The notes under the pieces were generated by a model. It saw nothing but the letters and a program-made list of their open reading frames with translations, searched no databases and had not been told where the DNA came from. Position numbers and translations under genes: made by a program. Shown here piece after piece: positions 52,179-61,001 of a stretch of DNA of 64,000 nucleotides; the first letter of the stretch is position 1; each line of letters begins with the position of its first letter. Location: assembly GCF_030315745.1 (NCBI RefSeq), contig NZ_JASXSH010000001.1:62001-126000 (forward strand), read 5' to 3'. Origin of the DNA: Gordonia heveisoli. Its GTDB lineage: Bacteria; Actinomycetota; Actinomycetes; Mycobacteriales; Mycobacteriaceae.

Positions 52179-54470
52179 TCAACCCGCCGCGGTCGAGGAG
52201 AAGCGGCGCAGCCGGAGGCTGTTGCCGACGACGAAGACCGACGACAACGCCATCGCCGCTCCCGCGATCATCGGGTTGAGCATGCCGGCAGCCGCGAGCG
52301 GGATCGCCGCGACGTTGTAGCCGAAGGCCCAGAACAGATTCCCGCGAATCGTGCCCAGCGTCCTACGCGCCAGCCGGATCGCGTCGCCGACCACGCGCAG
52401 GTCGCCACTGACGACGGTCAGGTCACTCGCCGCGATCGCCACATCGGTACCGGTGCCCATCGCCAGACCCAGATCGGCCTGCGCCAACGCAGCTGCGTCG
52501 TTGATGCCGTCGCCAACCATGGCGACCGAATGACCCTGCGCCTGCAGATCTTTGATGGTCTGCAACTTGGCCTCCGGGCTGACGCCCGCGGTCACGTCGT
52601 CGATACCGACCTGAGCCGCGACGTAGTGGGCGGCGCCTTCGTTATCACCGGTCAGCAACCTGGGCGTGAGACCCAACCGACGGAACTCGGCGATCGCCGA
52701 TGCCGAGGACGGTTTGATCCGGTCGCCGACCACCAGCACTCCCACCGGGTCGTCGTCGACGGTGACGACGACAGCGGTGCCGCCCCGGTCCTGCGCGATC
52801 GCGACCTCCTCGGCGAGCTGCCCGGGCAGGTCGGTGTCGGCATGTGCGGGTGCGATCACGCGGACCCGACGCCCGAGCACCGAACCCGACACCCCGACGC
52901 CGCGCATCGCGGTGAAGTCGACGACGTCCGGTAGCACGCCTTCTCCGTCACGATCTGAAGCATCTTGGGCCGCACGAACGATCGCGGCACCGACGGGGTG
53001 CTCGGAGGCGCTCTCCACCGCTGCGGCCAGACGCAGGATCTCGTCGTCGCGGTGACCGTCGGCCGCATGGACCGCGGTGAGCGTCATGTCGCCGGTGGTG
53101 ACCGTACCGGTCTTGTCCAGCACGATGACGTCTACACGACGTGTGGTCTCGAGGACTTCGGGACCCTTGAGCAGGATGCCCAGCTGCGCACCGCGACCGG
53201 TGCCGACCATCAGCGCGGTCGGCGTGGCCAGTCCGAGAGCACAGGGGCAGGCGATGATGAGTACTGCGACCGCCGCGGTGAACGCGAAGGTCACATCACC
53301 GCCGTCCATGCCGTTGCCCGCCGCCACACCCAGCCAGAAACCCAGAGTGGCAACCGATATCGCGATGACCACGGGAACGAAGAAGGACGAGATGCGGTCG
53401 GCCAGACGCTGCACGTCGGCCTTGCCCTCCTGCGCGGCCGTCACCATCGCGGCCATCTGCGCGAGGGTGGTGTCCGAGCCGACCGCCGTCGCCCGGACGA
53501 TCAGGCGACCACTGGTGTTGACCGTCGCGCCGACGACCGGATCACCCGCCGTCACCTCGACCGGGACCGATTCACCCGACACCATCGAGGCATCCACCGC
53601 CGACGCACCGTCGACGACGACACCATCGGTGGCGATCTTCTCGCCGGGACGTACGACGAACTCGTCACCGACCACCAATTGGTCTATGGGAATCCGGATT
53701 TCGGCGCCGGCACGTCGGACCGCGACATCTTTGGCACCGAGATCCATCAGCGCCCGCAACGCATCGCCCGCGCGACGCTTGGACCTCTTCTCGAAGTAGC
53801 GTCCGGCCAGCAGGAAAGTGGTGACCCCGGCCGCCGCCTCCAGGTAGATCTGCGCGGATCCGTCCGCCCGCTGCGGGAGCAGATCGAACCCGTGCGTCAT
53901 GCCGGTCTCGCCCGCACTGCCGAAGAACAAGGCGTAGAGCGACCAGCCGAATGCCGCGAGCGTCCCCACCGACACGAGGGTGTCCATGGTGGTGGCCCCG
54001 TGTCGGAGGTTGATCGCGGCCGCGCGATGGAACGGATACGCACCCCACACCACCACGGGCGCCGCGAGGGTCAGCGACAGCCACTGCCAGTTGTCGAACT
54101 GCAGGGCCGGGATCATCGCCATCGCGATCACCGGCACAGTCAGTACGGCGGAGACGATCAGCCGCTGCCGAAGCGCATCGAGTTCCCGGTCGGCCGTGGA
54201 TTGTCCTGCCTGACTTCCGGATTCGGTTCCGCCCGCCCGATCGTCGGGACCCCCGATCGGGGTGGCGTCGTAGCCGGCGGCCCGGACCACCTCGATCAGA
54301 TCCTCGGCTCCGATACCGAAGGGCGCCTGTACGTGCGCACGTTCAGTGGCATAGTTGACCGACGCCGTCACACCGTCGAGTTTGTTGAGCTTGCGCTCGA
54401 TGCGATTGGCGCAGGAGGCGCAGGTCATCCCATCGATGTCGAGGTCGACCGCAATCTGTTCGGTCGTCAT
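52179..54470 (-). CDS. Copper-exporting P-type ATPase
   Basis: A 763-residue P1B-type ATPase. An N-terminal heavy-metal domain has [12 protein letters not shown]. The phosphatase motif is [10 protein letters not shown]; the membrane metal site is [11 protein letters not shown]; the phosphorylation site is [19 protein letters not shown] and [11 protein letters not shown] complete the set. CPC marks monovalent copper (or silver) transport. The start at 54470 gives [17 protein letters not shown]; longer upstream frames overlap the small peptide gene. It is the last gene of the csoR operon and removes copper from the cytosol. Confidence 0.95.
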   Translation of the reverse strand: MTTEQIAVDLDIDGMTCASCANRIERKLNKLDGVTASVNYATERAHVQAPFGIGAEDLIEVVRAAGYDATPIGGPDDRAGGTESGSQAGQSTADRELDALRQRLIVSAVLTVPVIAMAMIPALQFDNWQWLSLTLAAPVVVWGAYPFHRAAAINLRHGATTMDTLVSVGTLAAFGWSLYALFFGSAGETGMTHGFDLLPQRADGSAQIYLEAAAGVTTFLLAGRYFEKRSKRRAGDALRALMDLGAKDVAVRRAGAEIRIPIDQLVVGDEFVVRPGEKIATDGVVVDGASAVDASMVSGESVPVEVTAGDPVVGATVNTSGRLIVRATAVGSDTTLAQMAAMVTAAQEGKADVQRLADRISSFFVPVVIAISVATLGFWLGVAAGNGMDGGDVTFAFTAAVAVLIIACPCALGLATPTALMVGTGRGAQLGILLKGPEVLETTRRVDVIVLDKTGTVTTGDMTLTAVHAADGHRDDEILRLAAAVESASEHPVGAAIVRAAQDASDRDGEGVLPDVVDFTAMRGVGVSGSVLGRRVRVIAPAHADTDLPGQLAEEVAIAQDRGGTAVVVTVDDDPVGVLVVGDRIKPSSASAIAEFRRLGLTPRLLTGDNEGAAHYVAAQVGIDDVTAGVSPEAKLQTIKDLQAQGHSVAMVGDGINDAAALAQADLGLAMGTGTDVAIAASDLTVVSGDLRVVGDAIRLARRTLGTIRGNLFWAFGYNVAAIPLAAAGMLNPMIAGAAMALSSVFVVGNSLRLRRFSSTAAG

Positions 54471-54474
54471 GTGC

Positions 54475-54648
54475 TCACCCTTCATGGTGGTCATGCGATG
54501 TCTCGGACACCGGGGCGGGCACGTCGGTGGTGTGTGACATCTCCGGATGTGGCGCCGGTTCGGTGTCCGGCCCCCCCGCATATCCGGCCCCGAACGCGAT
54601 GCCGAAAGCCGCGACCAGCACGACGAGATAGCCGGCTGCCATTTTCAT
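54475..54648 (-). CDS. Small His-rich membrane peptide of the copper operon
   Basis: A 57-residue frame that starts [15 protein letters not shown], a single membrane helix at residues 4-24, and ends in a Met/His tail ([20 protein letters not shown]). The frame starts nine bases after the copZ stop with the ribosome-binding site AAGGAC and ends four bases before the copA ATG, so it fits the operon tightly. The His- and Met-containing tail suggests copper binding or delivery at the membrane. I do not recognise a named family; M. tuberculosis has an unrelated-length unknown (Rv0968) at the same place in its csoR operon. Confidence 0.65.
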   Translation of the reverse strand: MKMAAGYLVVLVAAFGIAFGAGYAGGPDTEPAPHPEMSHTTDVPAPVSETSHDHHEG

Positions 54649-54657
54649 GTCGGGTCC

Positions 54658-54861
54658 TTACACCAGCCGATAGCCGGCCTCGGTCACCGCGGCGGCGACC
54701 TGCGCCCGATCGATTTCGCGATCGCTGGTGATCTCGACGGCGCCGGTGTCCACGGAGACCGCGACGTCGGTCACGCCCGTGATCTCCTCGATCTCCTCAC
54801 GGACGGATGCGGCGCAGTGTCCGCAGGTCATCCCGGTGACGGTGTAGGTTGCGACGGTCAT
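54658..54861 (-). CDS. copZ: Copper chaperone (heavy-metal-associated domain)
   Basis: A 67-residue ferredoxin-like domain with the metal site GMTCGHCAASV near residue 12. It carries Cu(I) in the cytosol to the ATPase or to CsoR. ATG at 54861 was chosen; longer upstream frames overlap the csoR gene. It lies 59 bases after csoR. Confidence 0.92.
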   Translation of the reverse strand: MTVATYTVTGMTCGHCAASVREEIEEITGVTDVAVSVDTGAVEITSDREIDRAQVAAAVTEAGYRLV

Positions 54862-54920
54862 ATGAATTCCCTTCCCGGATGCTTCGACAACCGTTGGTTG
54901 CCATCGGCTTTGGTTGTCGA

Positions 54921-55214
54921 TCAGGATTTGACGAGTCGTTCGATCGCGGCCATCGCCTCGTCGATCTTGGCCTGTCCGGCGGCGTCGCTCTCCTGCGCAG
55001 CGTGCATCACGCAGTGCTGCATATGTTCGGACAGCAGTCCCAGCCCGACGGCTTGCAAGGCCTTGGTCATGGCCGAGACCTGAGTGAGGATGTCGATGCA
55101 GTACGACTCCTCCTCCACCATGCGTTGGAGCCCCCGCGCCTGCCCTTCGATACGACGCAGCCGTCGCAAGTAGTCGTCCTTGCGGCCGATGTAGCCGTGG
55201 TTGTGGTGCTCCAT
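54921..55214 (-). CDS. csoR: Copper-sensing repressor
   Basis: A 97-residue four-helix-bundle repressor of the CsoR/RcnR family. The Cu(I) ligands C-H-C are present: Cys in EEESYCIDILTQ, His in LLSEHMQH, and Cys in HCVMHA. The helix RRLRRIEGQARGLQRM is standard. The His-rich N-terminus starts MEHHNHG at 55214; an in-frame ATG at 55229 would overlap the operator. It represses its own operon and releases DNA when copper binds. Confidence 0.95.
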   Translation of the reverse strand: MEHHNHGYIGRKDDYLRRLRRIEGQARGLQRMVEEESYCIDILTQVSAMTKALQAVGLGLLSEHMQHCVMHAAQESDAAGQAKIDEAMAAIERLVKS

Positions 55215-55227
55215 AGCCCCGCCTTTC

Positions 55228-55245
55228 ATACCCCCTACTGGTATA
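55228..55245. promoter_or_regulatory. CsoR operator, proximal
   Basis: ATACCCCCTACTGGTATA is a G/C-tract palindrome of the CsoR type, 13 bases upstream of the csoR ATG. Confidence 0.7.
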
Positions 55246-55266
55246 CACCCCGAAGTCCTGAAACGC

Positions 55267-55283
55267 TACCCCCCTAGGGTATA
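55267..55283. promoter_or_regulatory. CsoR operator, distal
   Basis: TACCCCCCTAGGGTATA is a near-perfect CsoR-type palindrome, 22 bases beyond the proximal one. Two operators suggest cooperative repression. Confidence 0.75.
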
Positions 55284-55327
55284 AGACGAGTAGTGACCTG
55301 GAGCGACGGTTCGTCCCCCACTTTTGC

Positions 55328-55359
55328 GTTCTTCCTCCGGGTGCAACCGGGGGAAGAAC
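55328..55359. terminator. Hairpin downstream of the Pro-rich protein gene
   Basis: GTTCTTCC and GGAAGAAC form the outer stem, CCGG and CCGG the inner stem, around GTGCAA. It lies about 100 bases after the minus-strand Pro-rich gene and before the copper operon, so it probably separates the two transcripts. Confidence 0.6.
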
Positions 55360-55456
55360 GGAACGTCGGGGAAGAAGAGTCGTCCCCTACTTTCGGTCGG
55401 CTAGTTTCGGCCGACGGAGTGCGTCAGCCGCCAACTATCAGGACCACACAGGCCGA

Positions 55457-56437
55457 TCAGCGTTCACGCAGAATCGCGGCGATCCGGGCCACCACCGCGG
55501 CCAGGTCGTCGAGTGCTGCCGCGATCCGCGCATCACGCTCGGGGTCGTGCCCGAGCGGCGGTACCACAGGCGATGCCGACTCCTGGGGCGCCGCCGCCGC
55601 AACAGGTTCGGCGGCAATCGCATCAGCAGCAACAGGTTCGGCAGCAGTCGACCCCGACGCATCCGGACGTCGACGGCGTCCCTGGTAGTCGGCTTCGAGC
55701 GCGGGGCCAGTCTCCGGCGAGCGGTGACCGCCACGACGCTGGTCCGCCGGCGGTTGCACCGGCCCCGACTGATCCGGTGCCGCGTGATGCCCTCCGGCGA
55801 CAACCTGCGGATCCGCATGCTGAGGCTCAGGGCGATGCTGGGGCTCGGGGCGTTGCTGGAACTCGGGACGTTGTTGGGGACCGGTGGGTGGACGGCCGGG
55901 GTTCGACCCGGGCTGATTCACCCCAGGCTGATTCGATCCCGGCTGATTCGGCACGCCGCCCAGTCCGGTCGGATACGGGCCGGTGCCCGTCGGTGGTCGA
56001 TTCGGAAGTGACGGCTGACTCTGGGGCGGCTGACTCGGGGGCGGCGGGCCGGCGGGCGGAGCAGGCCGAGGCGGCTGCGCAAGTAGCCCACTCGCCGCGG
56101 AATTCGGCGCCGACATCGCCGGTGCGTGACCGTTCGTCCGCGCATAGAAGTGCAGACCGCCATGGCCGGCGAAGAACAGGCAGCGGGCGCCCTCACCCGA
56201 GACCACCGGGCAGGGATTGCGTTCGATCAGCGACTGAGCTTGCAGGTCGACGTCGTTCCACTCCAGCCAGAGTCGACGGTCGTGGCGGGGATGCGCGCTG
56301 GCATCGGTGGCATGGTTGCCGCCATGGCCCAGTGCCAGCCGGCACTGCAATAGCCAGGCAGCGTCGTCGGGGAGCCCGAGTGCGACGCGCTCAGCCGGCC
56401 GACACACCACCGTCGACCAACATCCTTCGCCGCTCAT
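55457..56437 (-). CDS. Proline-rich protein with duplicated Cys/His motif, unknown function
   Basis: I do not recognise this 326-residue protein. Its first 100 residues contain two copies of a Cys/His pattern. The first is Cys12, Cys32 and GHGGNH (His38, His42); the second is Cys76, Cys86 and GHGGLH (His92, His96). Together they suggest two zinc sites. Residues 115-290 are disordered, Pro/Gln/Gly-rich, with NQPGS repeats and QQRPEP-like repeats. The last 35 residues form an amphipathic helix (IAAALDDLAAVVARIAAIL). No signal peptide is seen. It stands between nadB and the copper operon, 125 bases after nadB. Confidence 0.7.
   Translation of the reverse strand: MSGEGCWSTVVCRPAERVALGLPDDAAWLLQCRLALGHGGNHATDASAHPRHDRRLWLEWNDVDLQAQSLIERNPCPVVSGEGARCLFFAGHGGLHFYARTNGHAPAMSAPNSAASGLLAQPPRPAPPAGPPPPSQPPQSQPSLPNRPPTGTGPYPTGLGGVPNQPGSNQPGVNQPGSNPGRPPTGPQQRPEFQQRPEPQHRPEPQHADPQVVAGGHHAAPDQSGPVQPPADQRRGGHRSPETGPALEADYQGRRRRPDASGSTAAEPVAADAIAAEPVAAAAPQESASPVVPPLGHDPERDARIAAALDDLAAVVARIAAILRER
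55911..55955. repeat. In-frame 15-bp repeat in the Pro-rich protein gene
   Basis: Three units starting GGCTGATTC encode NQPGS/NQPGV repeats on the minus strand. Confidence 0.88.
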
Positions 56438-56562
56438 CAGATGACTCCTCCCACGAAGATTCCCGGCGTCAGTCTACGAAGCCGAACGCCACGTTTCCAC
56501 CCGCAAACCCGACAGCGCGTCACAGTTCTCCGGCGCGCGGGGTCGACACGCCGGAACCGGCC

Positions 56563-58170
56563 CTATCCACCGGGTCCGATCACCACCGGCGATTGCTCGG
56601 CGACCACGCCGTCCACGAGCCGGAACATCCGCGACGTGCCGATCGTATCGGTGTGCGGATGGTCGGTCCGATTATGCGATCCGCGCGACTCGGCGCGGGC
56701 CGTCGCCGCCGCGACCACCGCGGTGGCCGTCAGCGTGAGCGATGCATCCTCGACCGCGACGCCGTCGGCGATCACCGTCAGCGGTGCGCCCGCGATCTCC
56801 TCGGCGACCTGTCGCAGCCCGGCCGCGTTCCGGCGCAATCCCACGAACCGCGACATCAGATCCTGGAGCCGGGTCCGCGGTAATACCGTCGCCGGGAGTT
56901 CCGCCGCGGGTGCGAGGTCGGCGACCGGTTCCGCGCGCCGCAGACATGCCGTCCGAGCCGCGCGCCTGCCCATGACCAGACCTTCGAGCAGACTGTTCGA
57001 GGCCAACCGGTTGGCACCGTGCAGTCCCGTACGTGCAACCTCACCCGCGGCGAGCAGACCCGGCACCGACGTCCGCGCGTCCTCGTCGGTGACGACACCG
57101 CCGCACAGGTAATGGGCACCCGGCACCACCGGGATCCGGCCATCACCGATCTCCACCCCGGCGGCCGCGATCCCCGCGCCGACGGTCGGGAATCGCCGCG
57201 CGAAGTCGTCGACCGCACCGACGTCGAGATAGACGCACGGATGGCCGGTGCGTTCGATCGCCGTCTCGACCGCGTTCGCCACCACATCGCGGGGCGCCAG
57301 ATCCCCCATCGGATGCACTCCCGCCGTCACCGACGCGCCGTCGACGTCGACGAGCCTGCCACCCTCGCCGCGGACCGCCTCCGAGATCAGCGTGCGCCGA
57401 CCACGCACACCGGGCGTGAAGAGCATCGTCGGGTGGAACTGGATGAACTCGAGGTCGGCGACCACCGCACCCGCGCGCAGCGCCAGCGCAATGCCGTCGG
57501 CACTGGCCCCCGCCGGATTCGTCGTCGCCGCATACAGCTGTCCTGCACCGCCGGTGGCCAACAGCACCGACGGCGCGAACACCGCGTGGCGCCGCCCGGC
57601 ACTCAGGTAGGTGACGCCGACGCAGACCCCGCCGTCGAGGATCACCGATGTCACCGTCGCGTCGTCGCGGCAGTCGATCGTCGAGGTGGCGCCGGCCGCG
57701 CGCGACAGCGAACGCTGAATGGCGGCACCGGTCGCGTCGCCGCCGGAGTGCACGATCCGCCGGACCGAATGCCCGCCTTCACGGGTCCGCAGCAGGTCAC
57801 CGTCGGCTCCGCGATCGAAGTGGGTGCCGAGATCGATCAGCTCGGCCACCGCGGGCCAACCGTCGGCGAGAATCGGCCGGGCGGCGACCGGATCGGTCAG
57901 CCCACCGCCGGCGGCCACCGTGTCGGACAGGTGCAGGTCCACCGAGTCCTCGACAACCCCGGGCAGCACCGCGGCGACTCCGCCCTGCGCATAGAAGGTG
58001 GCCGTCGACTGTTCGGCACGATCGAAATCCCAACGCGGACCCTTGTTCAGCACCACCACCGACAAGCCGCGTTCAGCCGCCGCCAATGCGGCGGTGAATC
58101 CCGCGACGCCGGCGCCGACCACCACGAAGTCAGCCCGGGTGACCGTGCCGTCGGAGTTGTCCGATGTCAT
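56563..58170 (-). CDS. nadB: L-aspartate oxidase (first step of NAD synthesis)
   Basis: A 535-residue flavoenzyme. The FAD motif VVVGAGVAGFTAALAAAERG is at residues 15-35. The NadB pattern is clear: QGGVAAVL, HSGGDATGAAIQRSL, HPMGDLAPRDVVANAV, AHYLCGGVVTD and HGANRLASNSLLEGLVMG. It makes iminoaspartate from aspartate for quinolinate synthesis. NadA and NadC, usually encoded next to it in this order of bacteria, are not adjacent here. ATG at 58170 follows GGAGAGG. An inverted repeat at 58249-58271 sits in its upstream region. Confidence 0.93.
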   Translation of the reverse strand: MTSDNSDGTVTRADFVVVGAGVAGFTAALAAAERGLSVVVLNKGPRWDFDRAEQSTATFYAQGGVAAVLPGVVEDSVDLHLSDTVAAGGGLTDPVAARPILADGWPAVAELIDLGTHFDRGADGDLLRTREGGHSVRRIVHSGGDATGAAIQRSLSRAAGATSTIDCRDDATVTSVILDGGVCVGVTYLSAGRRHAVFAPSVLLATGGAGQLYAATTNPAGASADGIALALRAGAVVADLEFIQFHPTMLFTPGVRGRRTLISEAVRGEGGRLVDVDGASVTAGVHPMGDLAPRDVVANAVETAIERTGHPCVYLDVGAVDDFARRFPTVGAGIAAAGVEIGDGRIPVVPGAHYLCGGVVTDEDARTSVPGLLAAGEVARTGLHGANRLASNSLLEGLVMGRRAARTACLRRAEPVADLAPAAELPATVLPRTRLQDLMSRFVGLRRNAAGLRQVAEEIAGAPLTVIADGVAVEDASLTLTATAVVAAATARAESRGSHNRTDHPHTDTIGTSRMFRLVDGVVAEQSPVVIGPGG

Positions 58171-58248
58171 CTCGCCCACCTCTCCACCGAGACCCGCTGA
58201 CGGATCACGACTCGGGAATCACGACGCTCGGCACAACGCCGACGACGC

Positions 58249-58271
58249 GTTTTCGATTCCCAGTCGAAAAC
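58249..58271. promoter_or_regulatory. Operator-like inverted repeat upstream of nadB
   Basis: GTTTTCGA (58249-58256) and TCGAAAAC (58264-58271) are exact complements around TTCCCAG. AT-rich arms without a T run suggest a protein-binding site about 80 bases upstream of nadB, rather than a terminator for adhC. Confidence 0.5.
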
Positions 58272-58327
58272 CCTACCTCCCCGGAGCCCCACACACGAGA
58301 GGCGATTGCTTGCGGCCCGGAAGTGGC

Positions 58328-59374
58328 TCAGGCCAACGTCGCCGCGTCGATGACGAAGCGGTAGCGGACGTCGCTGGCGACGACCCGGTCGTACGCGTCG
58401 TTGATCGCGTCGGCGGCGATGACCTCGATCTCGCTGCCGATGCCGTGTTCAGCGCAGAAGTCGAGCATCTCCTGGGTCTGCGCGATCCCGCCGATCATCG
58501 AGCCTGCGAAGCTCCGACGATTGGCCACCAGCGCGAACGCAGGCACCTCGATCGGGTGTTCGGGCAGGCCCAGCTCGACGAGCGTGCCATCGATCGCGAG
58601 CAGACCGAGGTACTGCTTCAGGTCGAGATTCGCCGACACCGTGTTGAGGATCAGGTCGAACTCGTTGCGCAGCGCCTTGAAGGTGTCCGGGTCGCTGGTG
58701 GCGTAGTAGTGGTCGGCACCCAGGCGCAGGCCGTCCTCCATCTTCTTCAGCGACTGGGACAGGACGGTGACCTCCGCACCCATCGCGTGGGCCAACTTCA
58801 CCCCCATATGTCCGAGCCCGCCGAGACCGATGATCGCGACCTTCTTACCTGGGCCGGTGTTCCAGTGACGCAACGGCGAATACAAGGTGATGCCTGCGCA
58901 CAGCAGTGGTGCGGCGACGTCGAGGTCGATCCCCTCGGGAATCGCGCACACATAATTCTCGTCGACGACGATCGTCTGGCTGTAGCCACCGTGGGTCGGC
59001 AGTCCGTCGCGGCCGATCGCGTTGTAGGTGCCGGTGTTCCCGGCCACGCAGTACTGTTCCTCCCCCTGCAGGCACGGCTCGCATTCGCGGCACGAATCCA
59101 CGAAACAACCCACGCCCACCCGATCGCCGACCACGTACCGAGTGACCTCCGGACCGATCGCCGACACCGTGCCCGCGATCTCGTGACCGGGTACGACCGG
59201 GAAGTTCGTCCGCCCCCACTCGCCGCGCGCGGTATGGATGTCGGAGTGGCAGATCCCGGCGAAGGCGATGTCGATGACGACGTCGTGCGGCCCCGGATCC
59301 CGGCGTTCGATGGTGGCCGGGGACAGCGGCGCGTCGGCCGCGGTGGCGATATAGGCGTGCACCGTGTTGGGCAT
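58328..59374 (-). CDS. adhC: Zinc-dependent NADP alcohol dehydrogenase (AdhC/cinnamyl-type)
   Basis: A 348-residue medium-chain dehydrogenase. Catalytic zinc ligands are in GICHSDIH and GHEIAG. The structural zinc has four Cys in [15 protein letters not shown]. The cofactor motif is [16 protein letters not shown]. The length and sequence style match M. tuberculosis AdhC (346 residues). It reduces aldehydes to alcohols with NADPH. ATG at 59374 follows GGAGGACCC; earlier in-frame codons give a non-homologous leader. Confidence 0.92.
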   Translation of the reverse strand: MPNTVHAYIATAADAPLSPATIERRDPGPHDVVIDIAFAGICHSDIHTARGEWGRTNFPVVPGHEIAGTVSAIGPEVTRYVVGDRVGVGCFVDSCRECEPCLQGEEQYCVAGNTGTYNAIGRDGLPTHGGYSQTIVVDENYVCAIPEGIDLDVAAPLLCAGITLYSPLRHWNTGPGKKVAIIGLGGLGHMGVKLAHAMGAEVTVLSQSLKKMEDGLRLGADHYYATSDPDTFKALRNEFDLILNTVSANLDLKQYLGLLAIDGTLVELGLPEHPIEVPAFALVANRRSFAGSMIGGIAQTQEMLDFCAEHGIGSEIEVIAADAINDAYDRVVASDVRYRFVIDAATLA

Positions 59375-59521
59375 GGGTCCTCCGTGACTTGCGTCATGAC
59401 TGGTTGGCGTCGGATCTGATCGAACTCGGCCACCGGATCGTCGGCGAACCGACGACCGGCCGACTTCACCAGCCAATCACACCAGCCGGTACCGGCGCCC
59501 GATCGCCTAGACTGGCTCGCG

Positions 59522-60886
59522 GTGACGATCCACAGTTCGGTCGACGACGGCCGGCGGGCACGGCTTGCGCCGGTGTCCCCGTTCGACGAGATCACCCGCT
59601 TCGGGATGACCGGGGCCCACGCGGCAGCGGGCGTCGGCCGATACCTGCTGCACACCGTCACCGACGCCTTCGATGGTCGGGGTCCCAGCAAACAGCGCGC
59701 CGCGCACGAGGTGCGAACCACCTTCGAACATCTCGGCCCGACCTACGTGAAACTGGGGCAACTGATCGCGTCGAGTCCCGGCGTGTTCACCGAAACCCTG
59801 TCCGGCGAGTTCGAATCGTTGCTCGACCGGGTGTCTCCGGCGGACGAAACCGCCATCCGCGAGGTGTTCACCACCGAACTCGGCCGTCCGCCCGAGCAGG
59901 TATTCGCCACCTTCGATCCGGTACCGATCGCGTCGGCTTCGATCGCCCAGGTCCACACCGCAACGCTCGCCGACGGCACCCGGGTCGTCGTCAAGATCCA
60001 ACGCCCCGGCATCGCCGAACGCCTGGCCCCCGATGTCGCCATCCTGGAACGTCTGGCCGGCCTCGCCGAGATCTCCGAGTACGGCCGGATGCTCAGCGCG
60101 CGGCACGTCGTCGAGGATTTCGCGTCCGGACTCGACGGCGAACTCGACTTCCGCACCGAGGCCGACGCCATGGCCGAGTGGTACGACTGTCTGCGCGACG
60201 GCCCGTTCGGCAGCCGTGTCCGGGTGCCCAGGGTCCACACCGACTACACCACCGCCCGCGTGCTGACCATGGAACGTATCGACGCCATCCGCATCGACGA
60301 CGCCGACGCGGTCCGTGCGGCCGGACACGACGGGGTGGCGCTGTGCCGCAATCTGCTGCTGTCGCTGCTGGAATCGGCGTTCCACGGCGGCTTGTTCCAC
60401 GGTGACCTCCATGCGGGCAACGTTCTCGTCGACGATCAGGGCAGGCTGGTGCTGCTCGACTTCGGGATCGTCGGACGATTCACCCCGCGCACCCGCCGCA
60501 TCCTCCGCCAGCTGGTCGTCGACCTCATCGTCCGCAACGACTACGAGGCCGCGGGCCGCGGCATCTTCCTCCTCGGCGCGGTACACAACCCGGGATCGAG
60601 CGCGGCCGGTGGCGCCGACATCAAGAAGGTCACCGCACCGCTGTCGTCGACCGAGATGGCGGCGATGTCCTACACCGATCTGGGCCGCCAGCTCGCTGCC
60701 GTCGCGAAGGCCCACGACGCGCGGCTCCCCCGCGAGCTGGTGTTGGTCGGCAAACAGCTGCTCTACGTCGAGAAGTACATGAAGTTACTGGCCCCCCGCT
60801 GGAAGGCGATGTCGGATCCGGAGATCTACGGCTATATGGCAGGCATTCTCAAGGAGGCCGAACGCGACCGTCGGCGGGCACCCTGA
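59522..60886 (+). CDS. ABC1/UbiB (AarF)-family atypical kinase
   Basis: A 454-residue atypical kinase. The family signatures are in order: the KxGQ motif in VKLGQLIASSPG near residue 78, the Ala-rich loop ASASIAQVH near 140, VVVKIQRPG (nucleotide-binding Lys), FHGDLHAGN near 297 and LLDFGIVG near 312. The C-terminus lacks the membrane helices of E. coli UbiB. Members support quinone or lipid metabolism; mycolata use menaquinone, so the role is unclear. GTG at 59522. It is divergent from adhC. Confidence 0.92.
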   Translation: MTIHSSVDDGRRARLAPVSPFDEITRFGMTGAHAAAGVGRYLLHTVTDAFDGRGPSKQRAAHEVRTTFEHLGPTYVKLGQLIASSPGVFTETLSGEFESLLDRVSPADETAIREVFTTELGRPPEQVFATFDPVPIASASIAQVHTATLADGTRVVVKIQRPGIAERLAPDVAILERLAGLAEISEYGRMLSARHVVEDFASGLDGELDFRTEADAMAEWYDCLRDGPFGSRVRVPRVHTDYTTARVLTMERIDAIRIDDADAVRAAGHDGVALCRNLLLSLLESAFHGGLFHGDLHAGNVLVDDQGRLVLLDFGIVGRFTPRTRRILRQLVVDLIVRNDYEAAGRGIFLLGAVHNPGSSAAGGADIKKVTAPLSSTEMAAMSYTDLGRQLAAVAKAHDARLPRELVLVGKQLLYVEKYMKLLAPRWKAMSDPEIYGYMAGILKEAERDRRRAP

Positions 60887-61001
60887 ATCCTCCGACCGCG
60901 CCGCCAACCTGAGCTACACCTGTCGATGTCGCATGCAACGCACGGGTCGACGCAACTGCCCAGTAGGGTGGGGGCGTTGAGCTGATTCACAGGAGTCACA
61001 G

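Noticed and set aside
52179..52300. Extra operator or gene between the flavoprotein and the copper ATPase
   Set aside because: Apart from the KstR box, I see only the end of the ATPase gene and a short gap without structure.
58249..58271. Terminator of adhC
   Set aside because: The arms are AT-rich, the stem is short, and no T run follows on the minus strand, so an operator is more likely.
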